IMG/VR virus record: IMGVR_UViG_3300044691_000065
Coordinates: 1 to 45,918 of that record
DNA: 45,918 nucleotides
Source of the DNA: a virus
Reading direction: 5' to 3' (one strand)
Shown here: positions 6,211-14,839 of the stretch, one piece after another
Layout of the letters: each line of letters starts with the position of its first letter
Position numbering within the stretch: position 1 is the stretch's first letter
The notes under the pieces: model-generated
The model's input: only the letters and a program-made list of their open reading frames with translations
What the model was told of the DNA's origin: nothing
The model's database searches: none
Made by a program: the position numbers and the translations under genes

Positions 6211-8199
6211 ATGCTGGTGTTCGACATTGAGACCGATGGTCTCCTCGACGACGTAACGGTCGTCCATTGTATCAACGTCATTGATCGAACGACCGGCAAG
6301 CGACTCGCGTACAACGTTGGCGTCTATGTAGACGGAGCCCCTGCGCCACGCGACGGCACGATTGAGGATGGCCTAGCCCTCCTCGAATCTGCTGACTGCA
6401 TCGCCGGCCACCGCATCCAGTGGTACGACGTCCCTACCCTCCGCAAGCTCTACCCACAGTGGGAGCCGCGAGGCCGGATGTTTGATTCCCTGGTTTGCTC
6501 CCAGGTCATTTGGACCAATTTGACAGACCTTGACTTCGCCGCACTGAAGAAGGGGCGACTGCCAAACGAGTTCCAGAAGACTGGCCTAGTTGGTAAGCAC
6601 GCGCTGTCCGCCTGGGGGTTCCGTCTCGGTGAGTACAAGGGGGACTTCGACCCCAAGCAGTTCACCAACCACGAAACGATGAAGCCACATACGTGGAAGA
6701 CGATTGGGTTCACCAAAGAAATGGATGAGTACGGCCGACAGGATGTCGAGGTAACCCTGAAGCTCATCGAGAAGATCGAGTCGAAGAACTACAGCGCTGA
6801 GTGCCTGGACATGGAGCACGCGGTCTCGCGGATAATCTTCCAGCAACATGAGCGTGGATTCGCGTTCGACATGGGAGCCGCTGAGAAGCTGGTTGCAACT
6901 CTACAGATGAGACGGGCCGAGATCGAGGGGGAACTGCAGCGTGTCTTCCTGCCGTGGTTCGCGCCGAAGGTAGCGAAGGGGACGGCCCTCTTCACACCAA
7001 AGAAAGATAACAAGAAGGAAGGGTACACGGGTGGCGTTCCTTTCTCCCGTGTGCAACATGTTGTGTTTAATCCTGGGAGCAGGGACCACATCGCAGACCG
7101 GCTGACGAAGATCCATGGATGGCGCCCGACCACGTTCACCCCTGAGGGGAAGCCGCAGATAGATGAGACCTTGCTTGAGTCACTGCAGTGGCCGGAAGCC
7201 AAACTTCTGAGCGAGTACTTGATGGTGGAGAAACGCCTTGGACAGGTGGGCGATGGCAAGCAGGCGTGGATCAAGCACGCCGTAACCACGGGTATCTACG
7301 GGCACAAGGGAACCACGCTGCGCATCCACGGTAGCGTCAACACCAACGGTGCCGTAACCGGTCGGTTCACACACAGCCATCCTAACGTTGCCCAGGCTCC
7401 AACCGTTGGGTCGCCCTACGGAACGGAGTGTCGTTCGTGCTTCATTGCAACACCGGGCCTCGTGCTCGTAGGATGCGACGCGGACGGACTAGAGCTGAGA
7501 ATGCTCGCCCACTTCATGGCCCGTTATGATGACGGGCAATACGTAGTGACTGTTACAACGGGGCGCAAGGAAGATAAGACAGATGTTCATTCTGTCAATA
7601 AGCAGGCGGCGGGATTCAACGACCGGGAGCAGGGAAAGCGATTCATCTATGGACTTCTCTACGGAGCCGGCGACTTCAAGTTAGGAGAGATCGCGTACGA
7701 CGACTTCACTGTCGAACAACGCGACCGCTTCAACACCAAGTACCAGAAGAAGCGCGAGCGGCAGGGCGCACTCAAGCGTCTTGGCGCGTCACGGCGGGAC
7801 AAGTTGATGACCAACCTCCCAGCACTTGGGAAGTTGACAGAGGCTGTCAAGGCAGCTGCTGCACGAGGATACCTGCGGGGCCTCGACGGGCGTCTCCTAC
7901 ATGTCCGTTCTGAGCACGCAGCGCTTAACACGCTACTCCAAGCTGCTGGGGCGTGTGTGATGAAACGTGCGCTAGTCCTCTTCGAGGAATCGCTTTTACC
8001 AATTAGATCCACAGGTGTACTCGTTGCACAGGTGGCCCATATACACGACGAGCAACAGATAGAGACGGAGGCAGATCGTGCCGAAGAAGTTGGCCGACTC
8101 GCGGCCGAATCGATCAAACACGCGGGTGAGACGTTCAACCTCCGGTGCCCGCTCAAAGGTAACTTTGTCATCGGGACCAGCTGGGCCGCGACCCACTAA
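6211..8199 (+). CDS. DNA polymerase, family A, T7 gp5-like
   Basis: The 662-aa protein (T7 gp5 is 704) begins with a proofreading exonuclease, MLVFDIETDG supplying Asp5 and Glu7. The polymerase domain has HGSVNTNGAVTGRFTH, motif A GCDADGLELRMLAHFMAR (near residue 421), the fingers helix GKRFIYGLLYGAG (near 480) and motif C HIHDEQ (near 612). It replicates the genome with the primase-helicase and SSB. The start is set by AGGAG before ATG 6211. Its last 122 bases also encode the beginning of an HNH gene. Confidence 0.96.
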   Translation: MLVFDIETDGLLDDVTVVHCINVIDRTTGKRLAYNVGVYVDGAPAPRDGTIEDGLALLESADCIAGHRIQWYDVPTLRKLYPQWEPRGRMFDSLVCSQVIWTNLTDLDFAALKKGRLPNEFQKTGLVGKHALSAWGFRLGEYKGDFDPKQFTNHETMKPHTWKTIGFTKEMDEYGRQDVEVTLKLIEKIESKNYSAECLDMEHAVSRIIFQQHERGFAFDMGAAEKLVATLQMRRAEIEGELQRVFLPWFAPKVAKGTALFTPKKDNKKEGYTGGVPFSRVQHVVFNPGSRDHIADRLTKIHGWRPTTFTPEGKPQIDETLLESLQWPEAKLLSEYLMVEKRLGQVGDGKQAWIKHAVTTGIYGHKGTTLRIHGSVNTNGAVTGRFTHSHPNVAQAPTVGSPYGTECRSCFIATPGLVLVGCDADGLELRMLAHFMARYDDGQYVVTVTTGRKEDKTDVHSVNKQAAGFNDREQGKRFIYGLLYGAGDFKLGEIAYDDFTVEQRDRFNTKYQKKRERQGALKRLGASRRDKLMTNLPALGKLTEAVKAAAARGYLRGLDGRLLHVRSEHAALNTLLQAAGACVMKRALVLFEESLLPIRSTGVLVAQVAHIHDEQQIETEADRAEEVGRLAAESIKHAGETFNLRCPLKGNFVIGTSWAATH

Positions 8200-8728
8200 G
8201 ACATGTAACAAGTGCGGCGTGAAACTTGTTGTTGGAGATAATTGGTTTGTGTCGATGGCTGCCAGTCACCACCATACGTGTAAGGTCTGTCACACAACAC
8301 AGACAATGAAGGGAAGAGACACTCCTAAGTTTCGTGCTCGCCAACGCAAGTCCAACGCAGCGGCGCGGCTTACACCTAAGGGGAGAGCAGCCGCCCTCCT
8401 CGGTCAAGCGGTTCGTAACTCCAAGAAGAGAGGGCACCCCCCGCCACAGCTGGTCGCGGCCGACCTCGTCCCTGCGTTGGAACGAGGAGTGTGCGCAGTT
8501 ACAGGGATTCCATTCTCATTCAAACCACGGGCTAAGGGGCACCAGAACCCATATGCGCCCTCCCTTGACCGCCCCGACAGCTCCAGGCCGTACTCACGGG
8601 ACAACTTCAGGCTGATTCTTTGGGGGGTGAACACGGGATGTTGGGATTGGGGCCTAGAGGTCTACCTCACAATCGCCTCACGTGCCCTTGGTGTCTCTTT
8701 TAAATCCACAACTGGAGTAACTCCATGA
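8078..8728 (+). CDS. HNH-type endonuclease overlapping the polymerase gene
   Basis: The 216-aa product has a basic N-terminal tail (encoded inside the polymerase 3' end), a zinc-knuckle region (CNKCG near residue 43, HHHTCKVC near 65), and a C-terminal HNH-like core: GVCAVTGIPFSF near residue 137 and SLDRPDSSRPYSRDNFRLI near 162, the pattern of phage homing-type endonucleases. GTG 8078 has GGAGG six bases upstream; no in-frame ATG exists before the zinc region. Likely a free-standing mobile endonuclease that entered beside the polymerase gene. Confidence 0.75.
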   Translation: MPKKLADSRPNRSNTRVRRSTSGARSKVTLSSGPAGPRPTKTCNKCGVKLVVGDNWFVSMAASHHHTCKVCHTTQTMKGRDTPKFRARQRKSNAAARLTPKGRAAALLGQAVRNSKKRGHPPPQLVAADLVPALERGVCAVTGIPFSFKPRAKGHQNPYAPSLDRPDSSRPYSRDNFRLILWGVNTGCWDWGLEVYLTIASRALGVSFKSTTGVTP

Positions 8729-8949
8729 GCAGCGCACGCCGGCTAATTACCCTCGATCTCAACAAGCTGTTCGCCGGGGACGCACACCTCAGTGACCTAC
8801 TGGATAACCAAACTGTCCATGCAGCTCTCGTGGAGTACCCCGAAGGCGTACGCCTCAGGTTCATCCACCCGGACCTCGCGGTGACCTCCTACATCCTGCG
8901 GCTCGACCAATCGCAGCCCCTCACGCAACTCACAGGAACCAAACAGTAA
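8725..8949 (+). CDS. Hypothetical protein, 74 aa
   Basis: ATG 8725 overlaps the HNH stop and follows an ACTGGAG ribosome site within a leader that recurs upstream of two other genes (35964, 45541). The product is mostly beta-like with LDLNKLFAGDAHLSDLL near the start. It shares an A with the holin start. Function unknown. Confidence 0.65.
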   Translation: MSSARRLITLDLNKLFAGDAHLSDLLDNQTVHAALVEYPEGVRLRFIHPDLAVTSYILRLDQSQPLTQLTGTKQ

Positions 8950-9377
8950 TGGGAATCTTATCAACAATCGCTGGGGCCTTTGGCTCCGGCGCGAGCGAAG
9001 CCGTCGTCAAGACAGTCGATGGCGTCGCTGACGTCGTCGAGCGCTGGGCTCCTGGCGATGAGAAGAAGGCAGAGATGACCGTCGAGCTGAACAAGCTCGT
9101 CGAGACCGCCCGTGCTTACGACCCGCGCACCTCGGCCACCGGCAAGACCGCCGAGTTCATCAACGTGTTGGTCGATGGCGTCACTCGCCTGATCCGCCCT
9201 GGCGTCACCATCGTTATCTTCGGTGGCGTGTTCGGTTGGTGGGGCATCAGCGTCAAGTCGATTGACCCGTTCATCGTCTCATGGGGCCAGGACCTGATGG
9301 TGTTCTGGTTCGGCTCACGAACCGTGCTGAAGGATCTGCCGGTGTTCCTCAAGATGCTTAAGGATCTCCGCAAGTGA
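8949..9377 (+). CDS. Holin, 3TM family-like
   Basis: The 142-aa product resembles the three-transmembrane holin family found in phages and gene transfer agents: an amphipathic N-terminus (IAGAFGSGASEAV), a charged middle (ERWAPGDEKKAEM), then hydrophobic segments (PGVTIVIFGGVFGWWGIS near residue 82; VSWGQDLMVFWFGS near 106). It overlaps the lysozyme gene by a GTGA junction, the classical holin-endolysin pairing. It should permeabilise the inner membrane so that the lysozyme, which lacks a signal peptide, can exit. Confidence 0.75.
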   Translation: MGILSTIAGAFGSGASEAVVKTVDGVADVVERWAPGDEKKAEMTVELNKLVETARAYDPRTSATGKTAEFINVLVDGVTRLIRPGVTIVIFGGVFGWWGISVKSIDPFIVSWGQDLMVFWFGSRTVLKDLPVFLKMLKDLRK

Positions 9378-9814
9378 TGATGCTCGGAGACCGGGGCGAG
9401 GCGCTGATCAAATCTTACGAGAAGCTGCGCCTCGTCGCCTACAAGCCAACGCCCAACGACAAGTGGACCATCGGCTGGGGCCACACTGGACCTGATGTCT
9501 ACGAGGGGCTGACCTGCACGCTCGAAGAGGCGCAGCGCTGGTTCCATGGTGACACGCTCTGGGCCTGCTTCGAGGTACACACGAAGGTCACACTGACTCT
9601 CACCCAGAACCAGTTCGATGCTCTCGTGGCGTTCACGTTCAACGTGGGCGGTCCCAACGCCGAACACTCAACACTGCTGAAGCTACTCAATCAGGGAGAC
9701 CTCGAAGGTGTCGCTGTGGAGTGGATGAAGTGGAACCACCAGGGCGGCAAGGTTCTCGATGGCTTAACTAACAGACGCAAGGCTGAGCTGGCTTTGTTTC
9801 AGGAGGCACTGTGA
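9374..9814 (+). CDS. Endolysin, GH24 (T4-type) lysozyme
   Basis: The 146-aa protein has the phage lysozyme active-site pattern: Glu16 in SYEKLRLVAYK, Asp29 in PNDK, and Thr38 in WTIGWGHTG, then NQFDALVAFTFNVGG and the C-terminal TNRRKAELALFQ. It cleaves peptidoglycan glycosidic bonds. No signal or anchor segment, so export depends on the holin just upstream. Starts at GTG 9374 or ATG 9377/9380 cannot be told apart. T7 has an amidase here; this gene is unrelated. Confidence 0.9.
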   Translation: MMMLGDRGEALIKSYEKLRLVAYKPTPNDKWTIGWGHTGPDVYEGLTCTLEEAQRWFHGDTLWACFEVHTKVTLTLTQNQFDALVAFTFNVGGPNAEHSTLLKLLNQGDLEGVAVEWMKWNHQGGKVLDGLTNRRKAELALFQEAL

Positions 9815-10020
9815 AAGTCGTCTACGTCAATCCAATTCAGTACCGTCTCAACGACGCCATCAAAGAGGCTGACGCTCAGCAAAAGCAAATAGAGTACATC
9901 GAGCTGACGCCCAGCGAATGGTATGAGATGGAGGCCATGTTTGCTGCGGGGTGCCGCTACGTCGTTGGGGGCGTCTATGTGACTACCTACAACGGCGTAT
10001 CACTCAGGAAGGCGAAGTGA
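9811..10020 (+). CDS. Hypothetical protein, 69 aa
   Basis: GTG 9811 overlaps the lysozyme stop and follows CAGGAGG. The chain begins MKVVYVNPIQYRLNDAI, has a helical acidic middle, and ends with a Gly/Val/Tyr-rich strand segment (GCRYVVGGVYVTTYNGV). Its stop overlaps the exonuclease start. No family recognised. Confidence 0.65.
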   Translation: MKVVYVNPIQYRLNDAIKEADAQQKQIEYIELTPSEWYEMEAMFAAGCRYVVGGVYVTTYNGVSLRKAK

Positions 10021-10826
10021 AACGCACGCTCCTGATCGACGCCGACATCATCGCCTACAAGTTCTCCTGCGCAACCGAGGACGTCTTCTACTTCGACGGG
10101 AAGGAACAACCTCCTGCCGTAGAGCACGACCTCAACGCAGCCATAGAAGGAGCCACAGACTACCTCAAGGACATGATGGTCCACCTAGGTGCCACCGACA
10201 TGGTCATCTGCCTGACCGACCGGGGCAACGAGTTCAGGAAGGACTTCTGGCCCACCTACAAGGGCAACCGCAAGGGACGCAAACCAACAGACCTACTTCC
10301 ACTGTTGGATCACTTCGAGAAGGAGTACGTGTCGTACAAGCGACCCCGCCTGGAAGCTGACGACTGCATGGGCATCCTGTCCACGCACCCGACGCTGGTC
10401 ACTGGCGAGAAGATCATCGTGTCTGAGGACAAGGACATGCAGACCATACCCGGCCTGCTGTTCAACCCGAGGAAGGATGAGTCGCCCCGGAAGATCGGCC
10501 GGATCGCGGCTGACAGGTTTCACCTGTGGCAGACCCTCGTAGGCGACACCACGGACAACTACCCAGGTGCCAAGGGCATTGGGGAGAAGAGTGTCGAGGC
10601 CCTGGCAGTCCTGGCGGCGAAGACTGTCGAGGAAGGCTGGCGGCACGTCCTGGCTGCGTTCAAGCGATCCGCCGAGAAGCGGAAGGCGTACGACGAGGAG
10701 CACGGCCCCACGGTCGTGGCCCACGACGCACTGATCCAGGCGCGCTGCGCCCGCATCCTTCGCGCAAGTGATTGGAATTTCAAGGAAAAGCGCCCCGTCC
10801 TGTGGAGTCCTCCGAGGTTGGTCTAA
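10017..10826 (+). CDS. 5'-3' exonuclease, T7 gp6-like
   Basis: The 269-aa product belongs to the flap-exonuclease/PIN-like superfamily. Metal-binding acidic residues are visible in LLIDADIIAY (residues 4-13), TDRGNEFRKDFWPTYKGNRK (near 66), LEADDCMGILS (near 112) and VSEDKDMQTI; GDTTDNYPGAKGIGEKS is the helix-hairpin-helix. It removes RNA primers and degrades host DNA. GTG 10017 has AGGAAGG upstream. It ends the replication block. Confidence 0.9.
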   Translation: MKRTLLIDADIIAYKFSCATEDVFYFDGKEQPPAVEHDLNAAIEGATDYLKDMMVHLGATDMVICLTDRGNEFRKDFWPTYKGNRKGRKPTDLLPLLDHFEKEYVSYKRPRLEADDCMGILSTHPTLVTGEKIIVSEDKDMQTIPGLLFNPRKDESPRKIGRIAADRFHLWQTLVGDTTDNYPGAKGIGEKSVEALAVLAAKTVEEGWRHVLAAFKRSAEKRKAYDEEHGPTVVAHDALIQARCARILRASDWNFKEKRPVLWSPPRLV

Positions 10827-10849
10827 AAACCGCCACCCTCGGTAACCCC
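10825..10849 (+). promoter_or_regulatory. Putative phage RNA polymerase promoter before the structural genes
   Basis: AAAACCGCCACCCTCG followed by GTAACCCC starts at the stop codon of the exonuclease gene. The same block recurs before the RNA polymerase gene and before the first early gene, always on the plus strand. ACCCTC also occurs in the T3 promoter core, but the usual initiating G run is not present, so the start base is unclear. A 6-bp dyad (GGTAAC / GTTACC) lies just downstream. Confidence 0.6.
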
Positions 10850-10856
10850 TTCTGTT

Positions 10857-10919
10857 ACCCCCGCACCAGCACTGTCCCCTAAAGGGACTTATTAGGCTGG
10901 CATCGCGGGGGTTTTTTTT
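10857..10919 (+). terminator. Nested terminator with eight T
   Basis: ACCCCCGC (10857-10864) pairs with GCGGGGGT (10905-10912), enclosing CCAGC/GCTGG and GTCCC/GGGAC stems, and runs into TTTTTTTT. It ends the replication transcript, yet lies just downstream of the promoter-like motif, so it could also attenuate transcription into the structural genes. Confidence 0.85.
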
Positions 10920-10929
10920 CAGGAACCCC

Positions 10930-11142
10930 ATGAACCAGCTGCCGGTATACGCCACGGACCTCGTCCGCGAGCTAGATAAGACGACCCCGGCCCGCTGCAT
11001 CGGGGCCAACGAAAGCCTCACAGACGCCCACCGGTACGCCGGCAAGCGCGAGCTGATCGACGGACTGCTGCGCCGCCTTGAGGCCACCAATTCATCTGAC
11101 CCGACCAAGCCACTCCTAGGGAACCGCAATGTGCATGAGTAG
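10930..11142 (+). CDS. Hypothetical protein, 70 aa
   Basis: ATG 10930 follows CAGGAACCCC, immediately after the terminator T-run. The product is charged and helical (TDLVRELDKTTPARCIGANE, KRELIDGLLRRLEAT). It is the first gene of the late block and overlaps the next gene by 14 bases. No family recognised. Confidence 0.65.
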   Translation: MNQLPVYATDLVRELDKTTPARCIGANESLTDAHRYAGKRELIDGLLRRLEATNSSDPTKPLLGNRNVHE

Positions 11143-11464
11143 CACGCCGACGGCCCCTGTTGAGAACAAGCCGGTCGAGTATCTGCACAACCCATTTCTC
11201 GACGGCGTGACCATCGGCGGCGCGGGTACGACGCAAGGCCGCAATAGCCTGCGCATCGACCTCGCTGCGCCAACGGCCAGCGGTGTAGCGCCCGCCCCCA
11301 CTGGTGGCAACGCCGCTCCCTTCATGGGAGACCCGAGGCCCACACAACCTCTACTGCCGTCACCCGGCATGGTCGTTCCGACCATCGGCGGTTCCCTCGC
11401 AGGAACCCTGCCTCCCTCCATGCCACCCGGCTCCAGAGGAGCTAACGGCTTCTCCTTAAGATAA
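11129..11464 (+). CDS. gp7.3-like tail assembly / host-range protein
   Basis: The 111-aa product lies directly before the portal, where T7 carries gp7.3. It starts with MC, is low in structure and rich in Pro, Gly, Ala and Thr, and contains GRNSLRIDL, resembling the SLRI-type motif in small virion proteins at this place in related phages. AGGGA precedes ATG 11129. Assignment rests on position and composition, not on a firm domain. Confidence 0.5.
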   Translation: MCMSSTPTAPVENKPVEYLHNPFLDGVTIGGAGTTQGRNSLRIDLAAPTASGVAPAPTGGNAAPFMGDPRPTQPLLPSPGMVVPTIGGSLAGTLPPSMPPGSRGANGFSLR

Positions 11465-11478
11465 CCAACAGGACCACC

Positions 11479-13038
11479 ATGGCCGAAACTACGACCCCCG
11501 AGGGCGCCAGCCCCCGGCCCCTCGGTCATGCGAAGTCCACCTATGAGCGCTTGTCGTCCCAACGGTTCATCACGTTGGAACGCGCTCGTGACTGCTCAGC
11601 ACTCACACTGCCCGCGCTCATCCCACCGGACTTCTCCTCTGACCAAACAGACCTACCCACGCCATTCCAGAGTGTGGGCGCCCGTGGAGTCAACAACCTA
11701 GCCAGCAAACTGCTGATGGCGTTGTTCCCTCCCGGTAATCCTTTCTTCCGCCTCAAGGTTAAAGAGTCCGTCGCCAAGGCGTTGGGCCAGAAGCTCTCCG
11801 AAGTTGAGCAGCAGCTCAGCGCCGTAGAGCGACTGATCAATGACAAGGTCGAAACAGAACACACGCGCCCCCTGATTGCTGAAGTGCTCAAGCACCTCAT
11901 CACGGGCGGCAACGCATTGCTACACGTCCCCTCGACGAAAGCCATGCGCTTCTTCCGGCTGGATCAGTACGTCATCTGCCGGGACTCAACCGACAACCCA
12001 CTACATGCCGTCATTAAAGAGACGACTGTAGCCGGTTCGATCACGGCTGATGTCGCCTCTCAGTGTCAGGTCGTCAAGACCGACGAGTACTCGAAGGTTG
12101 AAATCTACACCTTCATTGAGTGGGACTACATCGCCAATCAGGTTAACAGCTGGCAAGAGATCAACGGCTTCCGGGTAATGGGATCAAATGGCTTTCGTCC
12201 GATGGACAAGAGCGAATGGATTCCTCTCCGCTGGATCGCGGTCCCCGGCCGAGACTACGGGCGTGGACACGTAGAGGAATACCTGGGTGACCTCAGGTCA
12301 CTCGAAGGTCTCTCTGAGTCCATCGTGCAGTTCGCTCAGGCGGCTGCCAAGATCGTCATGTTGGTTCACGCCAATTCGACGACGTCTGTTAAGGAACTGA
12401 ACAAAGCTGAGTCGGGCGATGCCATCACTGGCAGCAAGGCCGACATCGACGTACTGCAACTCGAGAAGGCTCAGGACTTCCAAGTAGCTAATCAGGTCGC
12501 AGAGCGGCTTGAGCAACGCATCAGTTACATCTTCCTGCTACGCACGGGTGCAACCCGCGACGCTGAGAGGGTGACTGCGGAAGAGATCCGCGAGATGGCG
12601 CAGGAACTGGAGGACGCCCTAGGTGGTGTCTACACCGTCCTGTCGCATGAGCTACAGCTTCCGTTGGTGCAACGCCTAATGGCAGCCGGGACGCAGTCTG
12701 GGGAAATCCCACCGCTGCCCCCAGGTGTCACACAGCCGGTCATCGTCACGGGCTTCGAGGCCCTCGGACGGAACCTCGCACTCAACAAGCTGCGCTCCTA
12801 CTTCAAGGATCTAGCCGACACGTTCGGCCCACAGATACTCGCCCAGCGAGTTGACTTCAATGAAGTAGCCCGCCGCTTCGGTAGCGGGTACGGCATCGAC
12901 AAGCCAGAGGATCTCTGGAAGTCGGACGCCGTCGTCAAGCAGGAACAGAGTCAGCAGATGATGCAAGAGATGGCGAAGAACGCCGCGCCCCAGCTAGCGC
13001 AGGGTGTCATGCAATCCGCTGGCATCAGTAGCAAGTAA
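11479..13038 (+). CDS. Head-tail connector (portal) protein, T7 gp8-like
   Basis: The 519-aa product (T7 gp8 is 536) shows the T7 portal signature: KSTYERLSSQRFITLERAR near the start, then FQSVGARGVNNLASKLLMALFPP, later RTGATRDAERVTAEEIREMAQELED. It forms the dodecameric ring through which DNA enters and leaves and to which tail tubular A docks. A good AACAGGACC site precedes the ATG. It is followed by a stem and the scaffold gene. Confidence 0.93.
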   Translation: MAETTTPEGASPRPLGHAKSTYERLSSQRFITLERARDCSALTLPALIPPDFSSDQTDLPTPFQSVGARGVNNLASKLLMALFPPGNPFFRLKVKESVAKALGQKLSEVEQQLSAVERLINDKVETEHTRPLIAEVLKHLITGGNALLHVPSTKAMRFFRLDQYVICRDSTDNPLHAVIKETTVAGSITADVASQCQVVKTDEYSKVEIYTFIEWDYIANQVNSWQEINGFRVMGSNGFRPMDKSEWIPLRWIAVPGRDYGRGHVEEYLGDLRSLEGLSESIVQFAQAAAKIVMLVHANSTTSVKELNKAESGDAITGSKADIDVLQLEKAQDFQVANQVAERLEQRISYIFLLRTGATRDAERVTAEEIREMAQELEDALGGVYTVLSHELQLPLVQRLMAAGTQSGEIPPLPPGVTQPVIVTGFEALGRNLALNKLRSYFKDLADTFGPQILAQRVDFNEVARRFGSGYGIDKPEDLWKSDAVVKQEQSQQMMQEMAKNAAPQLAQGVMQSAGISSK

Positions 13039-13045
13039 CTAACAC

Positions 13046-13086
13046 ACCCCTGGCGGGACCGCGCAAGCGACCGCATACCCAGGGGT
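13046..13086 (+). terminator. Hairpin between portal and scaffold
   Basis: ACCCCTGG (13046-13053) pairs with CCAGGGGT (13079-13086), enclosing a 25-base GC-rich loop that can itself pair weakly. There is no T-tract; RNA stability or processing is as likely as termination. Confidence 0.4.
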
Positions 13087-13109
13087 AATTCCTGAGGAGG
13101 AATGATTTC

Positions 13110-14126
13110 ATGGATCTCGCAAGTTTGAATCCCGCGCAGAGAGCTGCGCTCGCCAAGGCCGAAGAGGTTGGCGTTACATCTATTCAAGGCGGACGTGCCG
13201 TCGAGCTGACTGGTTCAGCTAACGTCGAGGCGTCCAATACGCCTGACCCGGCCGTAGCCGCTGCTGCCGCCAAGGCTGCCACGGACGCCGCTGCTGCCGC
13301 TGCCTCGGCCGCGAAGCCGCAAAAGCCAGAAGGTGTCCCAGACAAGTTCTGGGATACCAACTCTGGTACTGTCAACTTCACCGCTTGGGCCAAGAGCACG
13401 AGCGAGCTGGAAAAGCAGTTCACGCAGTCGCGTCAGCAGGCCCAGCAGACTCCAGAGCAGAAGGCTGCCGCCGATGCTGCCGCCGCAACCGCTGCTGCAG
13501 CTCAGACTCCAGAACAGAAAGCCGCTGCGGAAGCTGCTGCAGCCGCCGCAAAGGCCACCGCAGTTGACCCCGCAGTCGCTGCACAGCAAGCCCGCAGTGC
13601 CGCCACAGCCGACCTGACGAAGGACGGCAAGATCAGCGACGCTAGCTATGAGCTGCTCGCGAAGTCAGGCTTCGACCGCAACACGGTGGACACCTACGTC
13701 GCTGGCGAACAGGCCAAGCAGTCGGTGTACCTCAACTCTATCTACACTGCTGCCGGCAGTGAGGCTGAGTACAAGACCATGTTGGCCTGGGCGCCCACCA
13801 CATTCTCCGCTGAGGAAGTGCAGGCGTTCGATGCCGCTGTCCGCTCGGGCAAGCCGGGTGAGATGAAGATGGCTGTCGGTGGACTTAAGGCCCGCTACAC
13901 AGCTGCCTTCGGTAAATCGGCAGTCAACATCATCGTCCCTGCCAACGCAGGCAACACGCCGCCCACAGGCTTCACCTCACAGGCTGAAGTGACGAAGGCC
14001 ATGCAAGACCCACGGTGGACCAAAGGTGACCCCGCGTATCGACGTGAGGTGACCCAGAAGATCCAGGCAGCCGAGATGGCGGGCGTGGACATTGGGCTCA
14101 ACGTCATGCGCAGTGGCAACTTCTAA
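13110..14126 (+). CDS. Scaffolding (capsid assembly) protein, T7 gp9-like
   Basis: The 338-aa protein sits between portal and capsid, as in T7. It is rich in Ala, Gln and Lys, with Ala-rich coiled-coil stretches (residues 47-68 and 110-155) and two QTPEQKAA repeats, then a conserved C-terminal half (DGKISDASYELLAKSGFD; DPRWTKGDPAYRREV) typical of gp9-like proteins. It guides procapsid assembly and leaves before maturation. A strong GAGGAGG site precedes ATG 13110. Confidence 0.88.
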   Translation: MDLASLNPAQRAALAKAEEVGVTSIQGGRAVELTGSANVEASNTPDPAVAAAAAKAATDAAAAAASAAKPQKPEGVPDKFWDTNSGTVNFTAWAKSTSELEKQFTQSRQQAQQTPEQKAAADAAAATAAAAQTPEQKAAAEAAAAAAKATAVDPAVAAQQARSAATADLTKDGKISDASYELLAKSGFDRNTVDTYVAGEQAKQSVYLNSIYTAAGSEAEYKTMLAWAPTTFSAEEVQAFDAAVRSGKPGEMKMAVGGLKARYTAAFGKSAVNIIVPANAGNTPPTGFTSQAEVTKAMQDPRWTKGDPAYRREVTQKIQAAEMAGVDIGLNVMRSGNF

Positions 14127-14137
14127 CGGAGTACCAC

Positions 14138-14554
14138 GTGTACACCCTGAGGCGCACTGAGGACCTTGACGAAGTGCGCGAGCTGCACAACCTGACATTC
14201 CCCTTGGACGAGTGGGTCGGAGACGACCGCGAGTTCTGGATCGTTCGCGATGCGGACGGCCAGGGTGTCGGGTTCTGTGCAGCGATGTATCAACCAAGCT
14301 CGAACTGCGTCGCGCTAGATCGGGCTGGAGTGATTGATACAGCGCATGGTGCTGGGCTGCAGAAGAGAATGATACGTGCTCGCCTCCGGTGGGCACGATC
14401 TCTTGGAGCCACTGGCGCCATTGCGTACTGCGCACTGCGCAACCACCAATCGATTGTGAACCTGTTGAAGTGCGGGTTCCGTTTCTATTCATCGGAGACC
14501 CCGAGTGACTACGTCGACGAGGATGCTTTCCACTTTATGCGAATTCAACTTTAG
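14138..14554 (+). CDS. GNAT-family N-acetyltransferase
   Basis: The 138-aa product has GNAT features: an N-terminal TEDLDEVRELHNLTFP, a strand RDADGQGVGFCAA, a central strand followed by HGAGLQKRMIRARLRWAR in the acetyl-CoA loop region, and CALRNHQSIVNLLKCGFRF, the classical asparagine and terminal strand. It should transfer an acetyl group from acetyl-CoA, substrate unknown. GTG 14138 follows ACGGAGTACCAC. Insertion between scaffold and capsid is unusual for T7-like genomes. Confidence 0.7.
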   Translation: MYTLRRTEDLDEVRELHNLTFPLDEWVGDDREFWIVRDADGQGVGFCAAMYQPSSNCVALDRAGVIDTAHGAGLQKRMIRARLRWARSLGATGAIAYCALRNHQSIVNLLKCGFRFYSSETPSDYVDEDAFHFMRIQL

Positions 14555-14588
14555 CGCTGCCTCCTCCTCCAGCGCTGATACGCAGCAC

Positions 14589-14630
14589 GCTCCGGGCCTG
14601 CGTTAACAACCCGGAGCAACAATTTCTTTT
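14589..14630 (+). terminator. Terminator before the capsid gene, with noncoding spacer to 14839
   Basis: GCTCCGGG (14589-14596) pairs with CCCGGAGC (14610-14617), followed by AACAATTTCTTTT. About 210 further bases to the capsid start hold no convincing gene and no copy of the ACCCTCG motif. The capsid gene therefore has an unexplained long leader, a place where a promoter or RNA processing site would be expected. Confidence 0.7.
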
Positions 14631-14839
14631 CGATCCCAACTCGCCGGCCAGCGACGAGGGATCATCCTGCCTCATGAAGACGAATCGACTCAAGTAAGAG
14701 TGGCCCCGCTACGGTGGGACAACCTCAAAGAAAGAATCGTCAGTAGTCGGAGTGGGCACATGCAACGTGTGTTCAACCCCAACCAAAATTCCGCTCATAG
14801 CACAAACACCAAGCTGTGATCCGGTAGACAGAGACAATC

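Noticed and set aside
13184-13589. Minus-strand frames opposite the scaffold gene
   Set aside because: They arise from Ala-rich codons of the scaffold coiled coil and have no independent support.
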